A DNA stretch of 64,000 bases from CAYNWT01 sp964450955 (lineage in GTDB: Bacteria; Planctomycetota; Planctomycetia; Planctomycetales; Planctomycetaceae), in the NCBI GenBank assembly GCA_964450955.1, contig CAYVFI010000029.1:1-64000 (forward strand). The letters are read 5' to 3'. The notes beneath the pieces are model-generated. The model had not been told where the DNA came from. It worked only from the letters and a program-made list of their open reading frames with translations, and searched no databases. A program made the translations under genes and the position numbers. Shown piece by piece: positions 23,469-33,065 of the stretch (the stretch's first letter is position 1; every line of letters starts with the position of its first letter).

Positions 23469-25813
23469 GGAAGTCCCTTTAGACGCCGAAGTCCCCATTC
23501 GCTGACAAGGCAGCCGATGGCCAGCAGGAACACCCAGCTTTGGTGCCATAGTGGCCACGTCCATTGTTCCGTGACTGGCACATCTTTGGTTGAGAGGTCC
23601 TGCACGAACTCATCCAGTCCGTCCAGTGGAACCAATTCCCCGCCAGTTTGCTTTGCGAGTTCGCTCATGAGATCCGTGTTGGGTGCGACGGATGCGAATT
23701 CCTGTCTGGCCGGATCGCTGGCCCAGCCGGTCAGAACCAATCCCAGGTCGGTTCCATCCGGACCGGTCGTCGTCACTGACGCCCGAAACGCGCCGGAGTC
23801 CCGTGGGACGTAAACGGTTTCGTATAGACCGGCTTCGTTGCCCGCTTCGGCTTCCAGTTCGATGGTTTCATCTTTCGGCGTCGTGATGGAAACCTTCACC
23901 ACCGCATTCTCAATGGCTTCGTATGTTTCGTCTCGAACACGAACCGCCAGCTTCACAGCCGATGGAGCGATTTCGGGAGCCTGATCGACGTCGCAGTTGA
24001 CTCGCTGCGGAACATCAACCACCAGCCACCGCAGTATTTGTCGCCACGCCTTTGCCTGGTCGCTTTGATCTGTTTCTGTTTCAACGCCAACCGGTTTATC
24101 TTCGCGAAGACGCCACCGCCACAGGTCGCCGATCGTAATCGCTGCCGTCTTCCCTTTGCCGAAGCTTTGAGTCACGATGGCCGGAATTTCGTTTTCGCCA
24201 ACTCCGACGCTGGCCAAAACCATGGCCCCCGGCTTGATTGTCGAAACGCGATTGACGGTGCGAAAAAGCGGCAGTTCCTGAAGACGTTCCTGTTCTGCGT
24301 TCCAGTCTTCGCGAAGCCGCATCCATGGTTGTAGTCGGCCTTCGCGAGTCAGATTCATTTTGAACCGAGCATCGGCGGCGATTTCCATCGGCCGATCCAA
24401 ATACACCGGAAGCATGCGGCCAATTGGAGTCCGGTCGTACCCGCCGTTGCGGAACGACTCTTGCCCACCCAGCATCAACAAGCCGCCGCCACGCTGAGAA
24501 ACATACTGATCCAGCAAATCCTGTTGATCGGCAGTGAAGAACTTCGCTTCCAGGTCATCAATGATGACCGCGTCGAATGAGAACAGTTCTTCGGCCGATT
24601 TTGGGAACCCGTCGCGAAGTTCTGATTCGTCTTTGGTATTCAGCCGAATGAGAACCGGCTGATCGTACTCTTCCGTTTCTTCGTCTCCCTCGCCCTTGAA
24701 ACCGCGGTACAAAGAGTTGCTGCTTTCCCCTTCGCGTCCACGGAAGTCGAATTTCGCTTCTCGTTTGGCGACTCGAATCATGCCTACCAAATCCACCTGG
24801 TCATCCCCTTCCACCGCGCGGCGAAGGAATTTGAATTCCCAGTTTGGTCGGCCTGAGATGTAAAGGATGCGGCGTTTGCGGTGGTCGCGGTTGATGCAAA
24901 TCAGCTGTTCGTTGTTGTCGTATGTGGCTTCTTCAGAGCTTTCTTCGCCAGTGGCCTGGAGTTCGTAAAATGCGACGCCAACCTTGGTCGGTCGCACTTC
25001 AAATCGAAACCCAAATGTATCCTCGTTGTCACCGCCAGCCGGCTGCGACTTGGTACCGACGATGTCAGAAGATTCGTTAATCAGTTCTGCCGTGACGACG
25101 CCGTGGTTAGGTGTCATCGACCGCGCGGCGGCGGTGATTGTGACTGGAGCGTCTTCAAACGGAGTTTCTCGAACCGCAATGCTGTCGATTCTAAGGTCTT
25201 TCAATCCCTGCGGATCGCCCACGACTACGGGGAACACGGGCGGCAGTCCTTCAGTTTCAATTCGACCTTCTTTCAGGTCCGTCAGGTTGCCGTCAGAAAC
25301 AACTAAAATGCCAGCCAGTGGCCGATCCTTGTATCGATCGCCAATTGACTGCAAAGCCGTGTTGAGCGCCGATGCGGTTCCGTCGAACTCCAAAGCGTCA
25401 TAGTCACTGACGCGTGTTAATCGCGATCCGACGACGTAGCGGCGGACGTCGAAATCCTGTTGCAGTCGAACATGCCAGGCATCGGGTGAAATGGAATCTT
25501 CTTTAAGTGCTGCGGCAATTGTGTTACCACGCGAGTCTGGTTCGCCGTTGTCTCTGACTGTCAGACTGCGACTGTTATCAACCAGGATGACAAACTGGTT
25601 CGCACCAGGCCGCGCGCGGGTGCTGCTCCAGAGTGGTTCCAGTAGACATCCCAGCAGGAGAAGCAGGCCGATAACTTTGACCAGCCCGGCCAGGCCGATG
25701 CCGGCTTTGGTGCGTTTGTAGCTATAGATGACCAGCGCGACTGCCACCGCGGCGATGATGCCGATTGGCAGCAGCCAGGCTTTTTCACCAAGTACCAAAG
25801 ATGCCAGCATCAT
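23465..25813 (-). CDS. VWA / glutamine-amidotransferase-like membrane protein (Bat-associated)
   Basis: A 782-residue membrane protein. Two N-terminal helices (about 14-30 and 44-61) are followed by a von Willebrand A-like domain with MIDAS-type DNSRS (79-83). A class-I glutamine-amidotransferase-like domain (Pfam GATase1_like type; about 415-500) contains YVSQRGGGLLMLGGQESF but no obvious catalytic Cys-His pair, so it is probably non-enzymatic. Ig-like beta segments and a final helix (about 757-773) follow. It is the counterpart of the 54769 protein in cluster B. Start and stop overlap both neighbours by 4 nt (ATGA), indicating tight coupling. Confidence 0.85.
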   Translation of the reverse strand: MMLASLVLGEKAWLLPIGIIAAVAVALVIYSYKRTKAGIGLAGLVKVIGLLLLLGCLLEPLWSSTRARPGANQFVILVDNSRSLTVRDNGEPDSRGNTIAAALKEDSISPDAWHVRLQQDFDVRRYVVGSRLTRVSDYDALEFDGTASALNTALQSIGDRYKDRPLAGILVVSDGNLTDLKEGRIETEGLPPVFPVVVGDPQGLKDLRIDSIAVRETPFEDAPVTITAAARSMTPNHGVVTAELINESSDIVGTKSQPAGGDNEDTFGFRFEVRPTKVGVAFYELQATGEESSEEATYDNNEQLICINRDHRKRRILYISGRPNWEFKFLRRAVEGDDQVDLVGMIRVAKREAKFDFRGREGESSNSLYRGFKGEGDEETEEYDQPVLIRLNTKDESELRDGFPKSAEELFSFDAVIIDDLEAKFFTADQQDLLDQYVSQRGGGLLMLGGQESFRNGGYDRTPIGRMLPVYLDRPMEIAADARFKMNLTREGRLQPWMRLREDWNAEQERLQELPLFRTVNRVSTIKPGAMVLASVGVGENEIPAIVTQSFGKGKTAAITIGDLWRWRLREDKPVGVETETDQSDQAKAWRQILRWLVVDVPQRVNCDVDQAPEIAPSAVKLAVRVRDETYEAIENAVVKVSITTPKDETIELEAEAGNEAGLYETVYVPRDSGAFRASVTTTGPDGTDLGLVLTGWASDPARQEFASVAPNTDLMSELAKQTGGELVPLDGLDEFVQDLSTKDVPVTEQWTWPLWHQSWVFLLAIGCLVSEWGLRRLKGLP

Positions 25814-28800
25814 TCGCCTGCCTTTGCTTTTGGTCTTTGTCGCGGCTTCTGCTGGCGTCCATCCGTGCTGCCCAGTTGTTCGTAGTACCGTCGCACCATT
25901 TCCGCGTATCGATTTGGAACCGGATCGCGGTCGATCGGAACCAGTGAATCCCTGGATTCACGTTTGGCGATTTCTTCGTCGATGCGTTGCTGAAGCTCGA
26001 CCATTGGCTGAAGGATGTCTTTTCGAACGACGTCCCACTGCGGCTTCTTGGAATGCCGTTTCAGGTCGACGCGGACTCCACGAGCTCGGTCACGAACGCG
26101 AGCCACATCGGCCCGTAGTTCAGGGTCGTCCAACATCTCTTCAACGTCACGCAATCGATCGGTCCATTCACGGTACTCGTCGCCCGTTAGTGGAGCGTAC
26201 TGTGGTCCGCCGCCTCGACCGGCATTTGTTTCGCGACCGATATTGCGAAGCCCACCGCGTTGCTGCTGACCGTCCCGCTGACCGCGCTGTTGTCGTTCTT
26301 GCGGCTCTCCGTCACGTGGTTCACCCTCGCGTGGCTCGCCGTCTCTTGGCTCACCATCCCGAGGTTCGCGTTGACCGTCACGCGGTTCACCGTCTTGTTG
26401 TTGCCCCCGGCCTCCCTGACCCTGCTGTTGGCCACGTCCGTTTTGCTGGCCTTCCTGTTGTTGCTGACCTTCGCGTTGTTGGCCCTCACGTTGTTGGCCT
26501 TCTTGTTGCTCGCCCTGCTGCCGCTGGCCATTTTGACCCTGGCCCGGTTGCTGTCCTTGCTGCTGACCCTCCCGGGGTTCTCCATCGCGAGGCTGTTGCC
26601 CACCGTTCTGACCCTGGCCTGGCTGTTGGCCGTCACGTTGTCCTTCACGGTCCTGCTGTCGGCCGTTCCTTTGCTGCTGACTTTCGCGCTGCTCACCTTC
26701 CCGGTCACCACGTTGCTGGCCTTCACGTTGCTGGCGTTCGCCTTCGCGGCCACTTTGTTCGCCATCACGAGGTTCACCATCACGAGGTTCGCCATCACGC
26801 TGCCGTCCGTCCTGCTGGTTTCCATCGCGTTGCTGACGTTCGCCGTCTTGTCGATCTTGCTGTCCACGTTGGCCGTTGCGTTCGCGGTTGGCTTCCTGAT
26901 TTCGTGCCTGGTTTGGGTCGTTTCGAGCGAGTTCGTCGCCCAGCTGATCGCGGAGACGGTCCATTTCACGTTGGGCTCGGCGAAGTCCATCCAGTTCGTT
27001 GCCAAGAACCGTATCGGCTGATTTCTCGATCCCTTCACGAAGCCTCTCAATACCTTTCAGCGCTTCCTGGTCTGCTTCGCGAGCCTGATCCATGAACCCA
27101 CGGCTCACCAGGAATTTCTCCGCTTCGAGGTCTTTCTCAGGCGGTTTGTCTTTCAGCTTGCGGGCCGCATCGTACAACGTACGAGCAAGAAGCGGCTCGG
27201 TGTCTTCCGACTGCTTCACAACCTCACGCATGGTTTCGGACAGTTCTTCAACTCGTTCAGCCTGTTGCTGCAGTTTTTCTTCCAGTTCTTTTCGCTGTTC
27301 GGCGTACCGCAGCGATTTGCTGTCCTGGTTGTCAGCCAGTTGCTTGCCGATGTCCTTTTGTTGCTGTTCGACGTCGCGAGCTTCCTGGCGCATTTGTCGC
27401 ATCACATCTTCGAATTCATTGGCCGTTTCTTTACGGAAGTCATCGCGCAGTTCTTTGAGATCCCGCTCTGTGCGAGTGCCTTCGCTGATGGCGCGAGAGA
27501 GTTGGTTTTCCTTGAGTGCCTCTGAGGTTCGAAGTGCATTTTCTCGAGCCTGCTGAGCCTGCTGTTGCATCTCGGCTGACTGGTCGAGGTTTTCCTGTTG
27601 CTGATCGATGTCCTCAGCGGTTTCATCGATATCACGCAACATCTGTTGCTGTTCGTCGCGGAGCCGCTTCAGCTGGCGTTCGATCTCTTCGCGTTCTTCT
27701 TCAGACTTTGCCTGTCGCAGTTCGCTTTCCAGTTGTTTGAGCTTCTCGTTAATCGCTTCCTGTCGACGAGCCAGCTCGCGAAGTCGGTTAAGCGTTCGCA
27801 GCTGTTCCTGATCGACAGTCGCCTGCTGTTCTTGTTGTTGCTGAGCCTGCGATTGTTGTTCGTAGCGGTTTTGTTTGTTGTCGAGTTCCAACTGATTCAG
27901 CTGCTGTTGCTGTCGGTTGTTGCCTTGCTGTCCTTGCTGGCCCTGTTGCTGCTGCTGTTGTTGTTGCTGACGTTGAACGTCGAATTCTTTCGCTCGCAAT
28001 TGCAACAAGCGTTGGTACGCACGCTGTTCCATTTGAAGAGCGTCTTTCAACGTTTCGGGGGTTGGCGTGTCTTCGAAAGCGTTTAGCTTTTCGACTGCGG
28101 AAGCCATGTCACGGTCCAGGTCGGCCGCAATGGCCTGCATGTCTGCGTCTTCCATTTCGCCCGCGATTTCCTGAACCTGCTGACGAGCGGTTTCCTGGGA
28201 ATCTGCCAGAACCGTGGCATCGGCTTTGGCCTTCGTCAGCCCCTCGGCTTCAGCCATGTCCAGACTGGGTCGCCGGGCGAGGTTCCACGTGGCGGTCATG
28301 ATTTGCTTTTGCAACTGCCCGATTTGTTCGAGCTTTTGGCCCTGCTGGCCTTGTTGCCCCTGCTGCTGTCCCTGTTGATCCTGCTGGCGCTGTTGCTGTT
28401 GACCGCCCGCCTGCTGTTGGCCCTGGCGGAAGATCTGTTCGAACTGACGGACTTCCGCGAAGTACATATCGCTAAGTGTGCGGCGAACTTCACCGTCCGG
28501 GCCGCGGTCGTCTGCGAAGAAGTAGTACGAGACAAGCTGGTCGGGTTCTGCCTTGAGTTGTTCCAGCGAAATTTCGTGGGTGGCGGTGTGTTTAATTTTT
28601 GGTTCGGCCGCTTCGCCAAGCTTGACGGTTTGTTCGTCCTGGCCAACCAGTGAGTAAATTACGCCGAAGCTATCGAGGCCGTAGTCGTCTGAGACTTTGG
28701 CTTCGACCATCATTTCCTCAAGCGGCGAGACGGGGCGGTCTTTCCCCGGGAACGCCAGTTTGAGATCCGGGCGTCGGTTCTCAACCACAGACATTTTGAT

Positions 28801-29928
28801 GTCTGGTGGGAACTTATTTTCGCGCCCGTCCGCGTCTTTCAGGTGCAGGGTAAACTTCTCAGATTGACTGGCTGTCAACGTCACGCCCTGTACAGCCGCG
28901 CCATCGACGGCGGCAAGTTGTGTAACGGTTCCGTCTTCTGCGCGGAGTTCTGCGGAGGCGACGTCTTTGTTCAGACGGAACAGCCACTGCACGGTCGAGC
29001 CCTGGACCACGCTGATTCGGCGCGTGTCCTGCACAATCTTCTTGTCGATGTTGGTGTAGTTTGGATACGTGATGTGCGCGTCGGCCTGTTCAAGAGCAGG
29101 CACAGTGAAAACGCTGACCTTGAATTCAGGCGTCAGTTCGTCGTCGTATTGGATTTGATAAGTACCGCTGTCAGAGACCGATGGGACTCGCGCCAGGAAC
29201 AAGTTGCTATCGACGCCGGGAGCCATTTGGAATCGCTGCGTGTCGCCTTCGCCGGTCTTGAGATCCAGATTGGCTTCGGAAGGAAGCTGGCCTTCGAATC
29301 GAGCCATGACCAGCAGGCTGGTTCCGCGTTCGAGTTCAGTGTCGCCAGGTTCGACGATGATGCCGTAGATGGTTCCGTCGGCGGTTTCCACGGGGCCGGC
29401 CACGGGTGGTCCCAGTAGTGCATTAGCCGGGCGTTCAAAGGCGAAGATGGTACACGTGAGAAACAAAACCAGGCTGGTAATGCCAGCCAGCATCCACCCC
29501 TTCAGGCGGCCGCTGGGAACCACATCCTGCCACGAACTATACGTACTATGCGAAACAGCCTTGTCGATAACGCGCGTCTGCAGATAGCGCAGCTGGCCAC
29601 CCGGTTCTTCGGGTTGCTGTTCCATCGCTGCCAACAGTGCGTCGTTGAGACTCGGGTGCGTGGATTCGATTTGCCGAGCCGTTTCCAGGGACGGTTGGCG
29701 ACGCAGTGTGAATGCCTGAAAGATGAACGAGAGAACCACACCGCCTGCAAGCACGCCGATAATCATGTTGCCGCTGATGTCGGCTCCAAACCATCGCCTG
29801 GCTGCAATCAGAACACAGGCCAGTATCGCCAGCCCAAACCAGCAAACGGTTCTCCAGCGCCAAGCGCGGAGACGGAGTACGCGGTCGCCAACCTGATCAA
29901 CAGCTCGAAGTAGTCGTTGCTGAGTCAT
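25810..29928 (-). CDS. Giant Gln-rich coiled-coil membrane protein (DUF4175-like)
   Basis: A 1372-residue protein. Three membrane helices (about 27-45, 54-72, 146-166) precede an extracytoplasmic beta-rich region (about 170-480), then a very long Gln/Glu/Arg-rich coiled coil (about 500-1000) with poly-Gln tracts near 500-540 and 650-675. A disordered tract (about 1000-1240) is built from RDGEP, GQQ and REGQQ repeats, and a conserved-looking helical end follows. It resembles DUF4175-type proteins found with MoxR/VWA genes. The ATG at 29928 has AAGGAGG 6 nt upstream and overlaps the BatA stop (ATGA), so longer starts are rejected. Its membrane module is homologous to the 48575 protein of cluster B (shared PSLxxxARQ motif). 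Confidence 0.85.
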   Translation of the reverse strand: MTQQRLLRAVDQVGDRVLRLRAWRWRTVCWFGLAILACVLIAARRWFGADISGNMIIGVLAGGVVLSFIFQAFTLRRQPSLETARQIESTHPSLNDALLAAMEQQPEEPGGQLRYLQTRVIDKAVSHSTYSSWQDVVPSGRLKGWMLAGITSLVLFLTCTIFAFERPANALLGPPVAGPVETADGTIYGIIVEPGDTELERGTSLLVMARFEGQLPSEANLDLKTGEGDTQRFQMAPGVDSNLFLARVPSVSDSGTYQIQYDDELTPEFKVSVFTVPALEQADAHITYPNYTNIDKKIVQDTRRISVVQGSTVQWLFRLNKDVASAELRAEDGTVTQLAAVDGAAVQGVTLTASQSEKFTLHLKDADGRENKFPPDIKMSVVENRRPDLKLAFPGKDRPVSPLEEMMVEAKVSDDYGLDSFGVIYSLVGQDEQTVKLGEAAEPKIKHTATHEISLEQLKAEPDQLVSYYFFADDRGPDGEVRRTLSDMYFAEVRQFEQIFRQGQQQAGGQQQQRQQDQQGQQQGQQGQQGQKLEQIGQLQKQIMTATWNLARRPSLDMAEAEGLTKAKADATVLADSQETARQQVQEIAGEMEDADMQAIAADLDRDMASAVEKLNAFEDTPTPETLKDALQMEQRAYQRLLQLRAKEFDVQRQQQQQQQQQGQQGQQGNNRQQQQLNQLELDNKQNRYEQQSQAQQQQEQQATVDQEQLRTLNRLRELARRQEAINEKLKQLESELRQAKSEEEREEIERQLKRLRDEQQQMLRDIDETAEDIDQQQENLDQSAEMQQQAQQARENALRTSEALKENQLSRAISEGTRTERDLKELRDDFRKETANEFEDVMRQMRQEARDVEQQQKDIGKQLADNQDSKSLRYAEQRKELEEKLQQQAERVEELSETMREVVKQSEDTEPLLARTLYDAARKLKDKPPEKDLEAEKFLVSRGFMDQAREADQEALKGIERLREGIEKSADTVLGNELDGLRRAQREMDRLRDQLGDELARNDPNQARNQEANRERNGQRGQQDRQDGERQQRDGNQQDGRQRDGEPRDGEPRDGEQSGREGERQQREGQQRGDREGEQRESQQQRNGRQQDREGQRDGQQPGQGQNGGQQPRDGEPREGQQQGQQPGQGQNGQRQQGEQQEGQQREGQQREGQQQQEGQQNGRGQQQGQGGRGQQQDGEPRDGQREPRDGEPRDGEPREGEPRDGEPQERQQRGQRDGQQQRGGLRNIGRETNAGRGGGPQYAPLTGDEYREWTDRLRDVEEMLDDPELRADVARVRDRARGVRVDLKRHSKKPQWDVVRKDILQPMVELQQRIDEEIAKRESRDSLVPIDRDPVPNRYAEMVRRYYEQLGSTDGRQQKPRQRPKAKAGE

Positions 29929-32063
29929 GCGGTTCCTCCTTGCAGCGAAGTCGCTTCGCCGGTTGATTGTTTTGAAGCAATGCGGCCCGCCAGCCAGGTT
30001 TCGATAAACAAAAGCGCGATGGCGGCAATGACCAGCCAACGCCAAAGCTTTTGCTGTTTCTCCAGTTCCTGAATCTTTAACTGCCGCTCTCGGGCTTCGG
30101 CCGCCGCGATGTTGGCAGGATCGGACTGGTTGATATCCATCATTTTGACGCCAAGGCTTTCCAACTGTTCCAACGGCATCACACTCGTATCGGTTTCGTC
30201 AGGATTGACATTCACTGCAAATCGAGCCGAACCGTCGCCCGTGTCGAGTTCGTACACGCCGGGGTCTGATGTTTCCGTGAATAGCTGGTCGTCGTCTTTT
30301 AATTCGACAACACCACCATCCGGTTTGGTGACAGCAAACCGTTTCGTTTGTCCGGGCGACCGGAACGGTGCGAGCCTGAGTTCGTCACCAATTTGCATGC
30401 GCGGCAGCGACATGGGACCGCTTTCAGCTTGCTCCAGAATTCCATTCATCAGCGGAACGAACTTGGTGGACAAAGCCAACTGGCTGTCTGACGGTTGCCA
30501 ACCGGTGGCAAACACCAGCAGTCGCCCGCGACCGAGTGACTTCTCAACAATGGCCGGGTCGCCGTCGTCGAAGCGAGCCAGAATGCGAGCGTCGCCCAGT
30601 GCGGAGGTCGGCAGTGTGCGGTGTTTCCAGCAGTGAATGCGAGTGAAGTCGGCAAACTGAGCATCCGCGAACGGAGCGAACACGGGGTGCGTGTAGTCAA
30701 CCTGTTCGACCAGTGCGTACTCTTTCACGTCAGCTTCGACGGCCGCGAATTCCTGGTTGTCACTTAGCAGCGGTGCGACTGTGGCGACGCCATCAGCAGT
30801 CTGAGCAACGTACAGCACGGTTCCGCCGTCCTGCATGTACTTGCGAAGTTCCGGCAGGCGCTTGCCTTCAACCTGGTTCGCAACAACGACCATCGAAATG
30901 GTTGGATCGATTGGCGTATCGACATCGTTGATCTGCGGCGGGATCATGCGAACCGTTCGCGACGGCGTCTGAGGAAACGCGCGGGTCAGATAGAACCGCA
31001 GCGATTCGGGGTCGTTCTCTTCTTCCTTGCCCAAATACAAAACCGACAATTCAGTAGCGTCCAGCCGGTCCAGATAAAGCTTGTTGTCGAACTCGTGCGC
31101 ATCGCCGGCGAGTATCAGTTGCGACGAACCAATACCCGAAGGCGGTTCGAACGAAACAATACGACTGCGCCCCGGCGCGACGTAAACAGGTTGGGGTTCC
31201 TTCAATGACTCGCCGTCATTGTCCGTCCACTTGATAGTGAACTCTTCGGATTCTGAATCAGAAGCGTTGCTGACGCGGACTCGAACCTGATCGACATCGA
31301 CGTCTGACTGAGCCATGAGTTCCAGGCCAGCGTTTGTGGTTCCTGCTGCGGCAACCTGTTGAACGGCAAGTTCAATCGTGTCCGGCCATTCGTAGTTTTG
31401 CAACGACTCAATCGCGCTGCCTTGTTGGATGTCAGAGATCAACAAAACGGAGCTGGCTGCTTTGGTTTCTGACTTATCGTCGCCTTCCATTTCCAGCGAT
31501 TCAATATCGTCGGCCGCAAGAACCAGAGCGGCGCCAAGGTCGGTTGAGCCCCAACCCGGTGTGATTTTCTCGAGTCGCTGAACCAGAATCTCGCGACGAG
31601 TCGATGGTTCCAGTTCTTTCCATTCCTGGAAAGTCATGATGGCTTCTGTGCGATTATCAAACGCGTAAAGCGCCATTTGATCGGCGTCGGTTGCTGCCGC
31701 GAACGCATCGACCACACGCAACTGCGCGTCTTGCCACACGCCGGCTCGTTGCATGCTGGCACTGCGGTCCAGTAGCACGGCGATTTGCCTTTCCTGCGCG
31801 GCTTCGGTGACGTTGGTTTCGACAGAACGCAGAAACGGTCTAGCAAACGCCAGCGCCAGTAGCGTCAGCGCGAGGGCTCGAAGCAATAGCAATGGCCACT
31901 GATCAATCCGGCTGCGCTTGGTGATGCGGGGCGGCGATGGCTGCAGAAACATGAGCGTGCTAAACGGCACTTTGCCGCTTGGTGTCCGCCGAATCATGTG
32001 GAACAAAATCGGTGCGGCAACCGCGGCGATGCCAGCGATGAACCAGCCTGAAAGGAAACCCAT
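29925..32063 (-). CDS. BatA-like VWA membrane protein (cluster A)
   Basis: A 712-residue protein with the BatA-type N-terminus: a first helix (about 5-24), a cytoplasmic stretch with KVPFSTLMFLQP, a second helix (about 56-78), then a VWA domain with MIDAS DRSAS (99-103). A GATase-like region (about 370-470) and a final helix (about 675-695) follow. Bat proteins were first described in Bacteroides aerotolerance loci; VWA partners of MoxR ATPases help assemble or load other proteins. Its ATG overlaps the DUF58 gene stop by one base (TAATG), and the next gene overlaps its stop by 4 nt, so it is in the core of cluster A. Confidence 0.88.
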   Translation of the reverse strand: MGFLSGWFIAGIAAVAAPILFHMIRRTPSGKVPFSTLMFLQPSPPRITKRSRIDQWPLLLLRALALTLLALAFARPFLRSVETNVTEAAQERQIAVLLDRSASMQRAGVWQDAQLRVVDAFAAATDADQMALYAFDNRTEAIMTFQEWKELEPSTRREILVQRLEKITPGWGSTDLGAALVLAADDIESLEMEGDDKSETKAASSVLLISDIQQGSAIESLQNYEWPDTIELAVQQVAAAGTTNAGLELMAQSDVDVDQVRVRVSNASDSESEEFTIKWTDNDGESLKEPQPVYVAPGRSRIVSFEPPSGIGSSQLILAGDAHEFDNKLYLDRLDATELSVLYLGKEEENDPESLRFYLTRAFPQTPSRTVRMIPPQINDVDTPIDPTISMVVVANQVEGKRLPELRKYMQDGGTVLYVAQTADGVATVAPLLSDNQEFAAVEADVKEYALVEQVDYTHPVFAPFADAQFADFTRIHCWKHRTLPTSALGDARILARFDDGDPAIVEKSLGRGRLLVFATGWQPSDSQLALSTKFVPLMNGILEQAESGPMSLPRMQIGDELRLAPFRSPGQTKRFAVTKPDGGVVELKDDDQLFTETSDPGVYELDTGDGSARFAVNVNPDETDTSVMPLEQLESLGVKMMDINQSDPANIAAAEARERQLKIQELEKQQKLWRWLVIAAIALLFIETWLAGRIASKQSTGEATSLQGGTA

Positions 32064-33007
32064 TATCTGGTGCCTCCTCTGGCTTTGTTCGACATGCGCT
32101 GGCGTAAGAATTCGCCCAGCACGTGTTCCAGCGGATCGGCGGTGGAGACACGTCGAAACGGAATGCCCAGCCGACTGCAGGTTGTGTCAATTTGGTCCAG
32201 GTGTGCCTGAAGTTTTTCCATGTAGCTTTCACGAACCGATTCAGGATCGACGTAAATTTCCTGGCCAGATTCAACATCCTCAAACAACGCCGGTTTTTCA
32301 AACGGGAAGTCAAGTTCTTCCGGGTCCAGCACCTGGAAGACAACAACTTCGTGCCCGCGCGTTCTGAGAAACGTGAGGTGATCAGAAAACTGATCCAGCG
32401 GCGCGAGGAGATCGGAAATCAGGACCACCATGCCGCGTTTGTTTAATCGTTCAGCCGCCTGACCCAACGGATGCTGCAGATTGGTGGAACGCCCGTCTGG
32501 TTTGCGTTCCAACGCGACCATGATTCGCCTGAGATGACCGGGGCGGAACCGAGCCGGAATGTATTCGCGAACCGATTCGTCAAACGTCAGCAAGCCGGTC
32601 GCGTCGCGTTGGTTCGACAGAAAGAACGACAACGTCGCTGCTAGCGTTCGAGCGTAATCCGCTTTGGAATACGTGCCGGATCCGAAGTCCATCGACTTGC
32701 TTAAATCGACAAGCAGATGGCAACGCAGATTCGTTTCATCCTCAAACAACTTGATGTAGTGCCGGTCAGACCGCGCGAACAGTTTCCAATCGAGATACCG
32801 CGGATCGTCGCCCGGTGAATACTGACGGTACTCAGTGAACTCAACAGAGAACCCGTGCTTTGGACTGCGGTTCAAACCGTTCTGGAACCCTTCCACAACA
32901 ATCTTCGCGCGGAGTTCAAGCGACTTGATCCGCATGAGTGTTTCGGGATCAATCAATTCGCGCTTGGCGGATTTGGTTGATGGAGTTGTCGGAGTGTCGG
33001 TGCTCAA
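32063..33007 (-). CDS. DUF58 protein (cluster A)
   Basis: A 314-residue cytoplasmic protein of the DUF58 family, a VWA-like fold that accompanies MoxR ATPases. It shows GDDPRYLDWKLFARSDRHYIK (split here as GDDPRYLDWK and LFARSDRHYIK), the central family signature, followed by LLVDLSKSMDFG, a MIDAS-like DxSxS motif. The frame opens with a TTG at 33007; an ATG at 32935 would still keep all conserved segments, so the exact start is uncertain. It lies 58 nt after moxR, fitting the usual MoxR-DUF58-Bat order. Confidence 0.92.
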   Translation of the reverse strand: MSTDTPTTPSTKSAKRELIDPETLMRIKSLELRAKIVVEGFQNGLNRSPKHGFSVEFTEYRQYSPGDDPRYLDWKLFARSDRHYIKLFEDETNLRCHLLVDLSKSMDFGSGTYSKADYARTLAATLSFFLSNQRDATGLLTFDESVREYIPARFRPGHLRRIMVALERKPDGRSTNLQHPLGQAAERLNKRGMVVLISDLLAPLDQFSDHLTFLRTRGHEVVVFQVLDPEELDFPFEKPALFEDVESGQEIYVDPESVRESYMEKLQAHLDQIDTTCSRLGIPFRRVSTADPLEHVLGEFLRQRMSNKARGGTR

Positions 33008-33065
33008 AGGTAGGCTTTAGGCTGGCGGGTCTTGATTGTGCGTGCAGTCGGAGCAAGCGGTGAAA

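Noticed and set aside
22794..23813. 339-codon plus-strand frame
   Set aside because: It is antisense to the caspase-like and VWA/GATase-like genes, which overlap by ATGA; no product is recognisable.
25728..27095. 455-codon plus-strand frame, with others (26187-27050, 26260-27021) over the same segment
   Set aside because: These are frameshadows of the repetitive Gln/Arg/Gly tract of the giant membrane protein; their composition (His/Arg/Val, or all Leu/Thr) reflects the DNA repeats.
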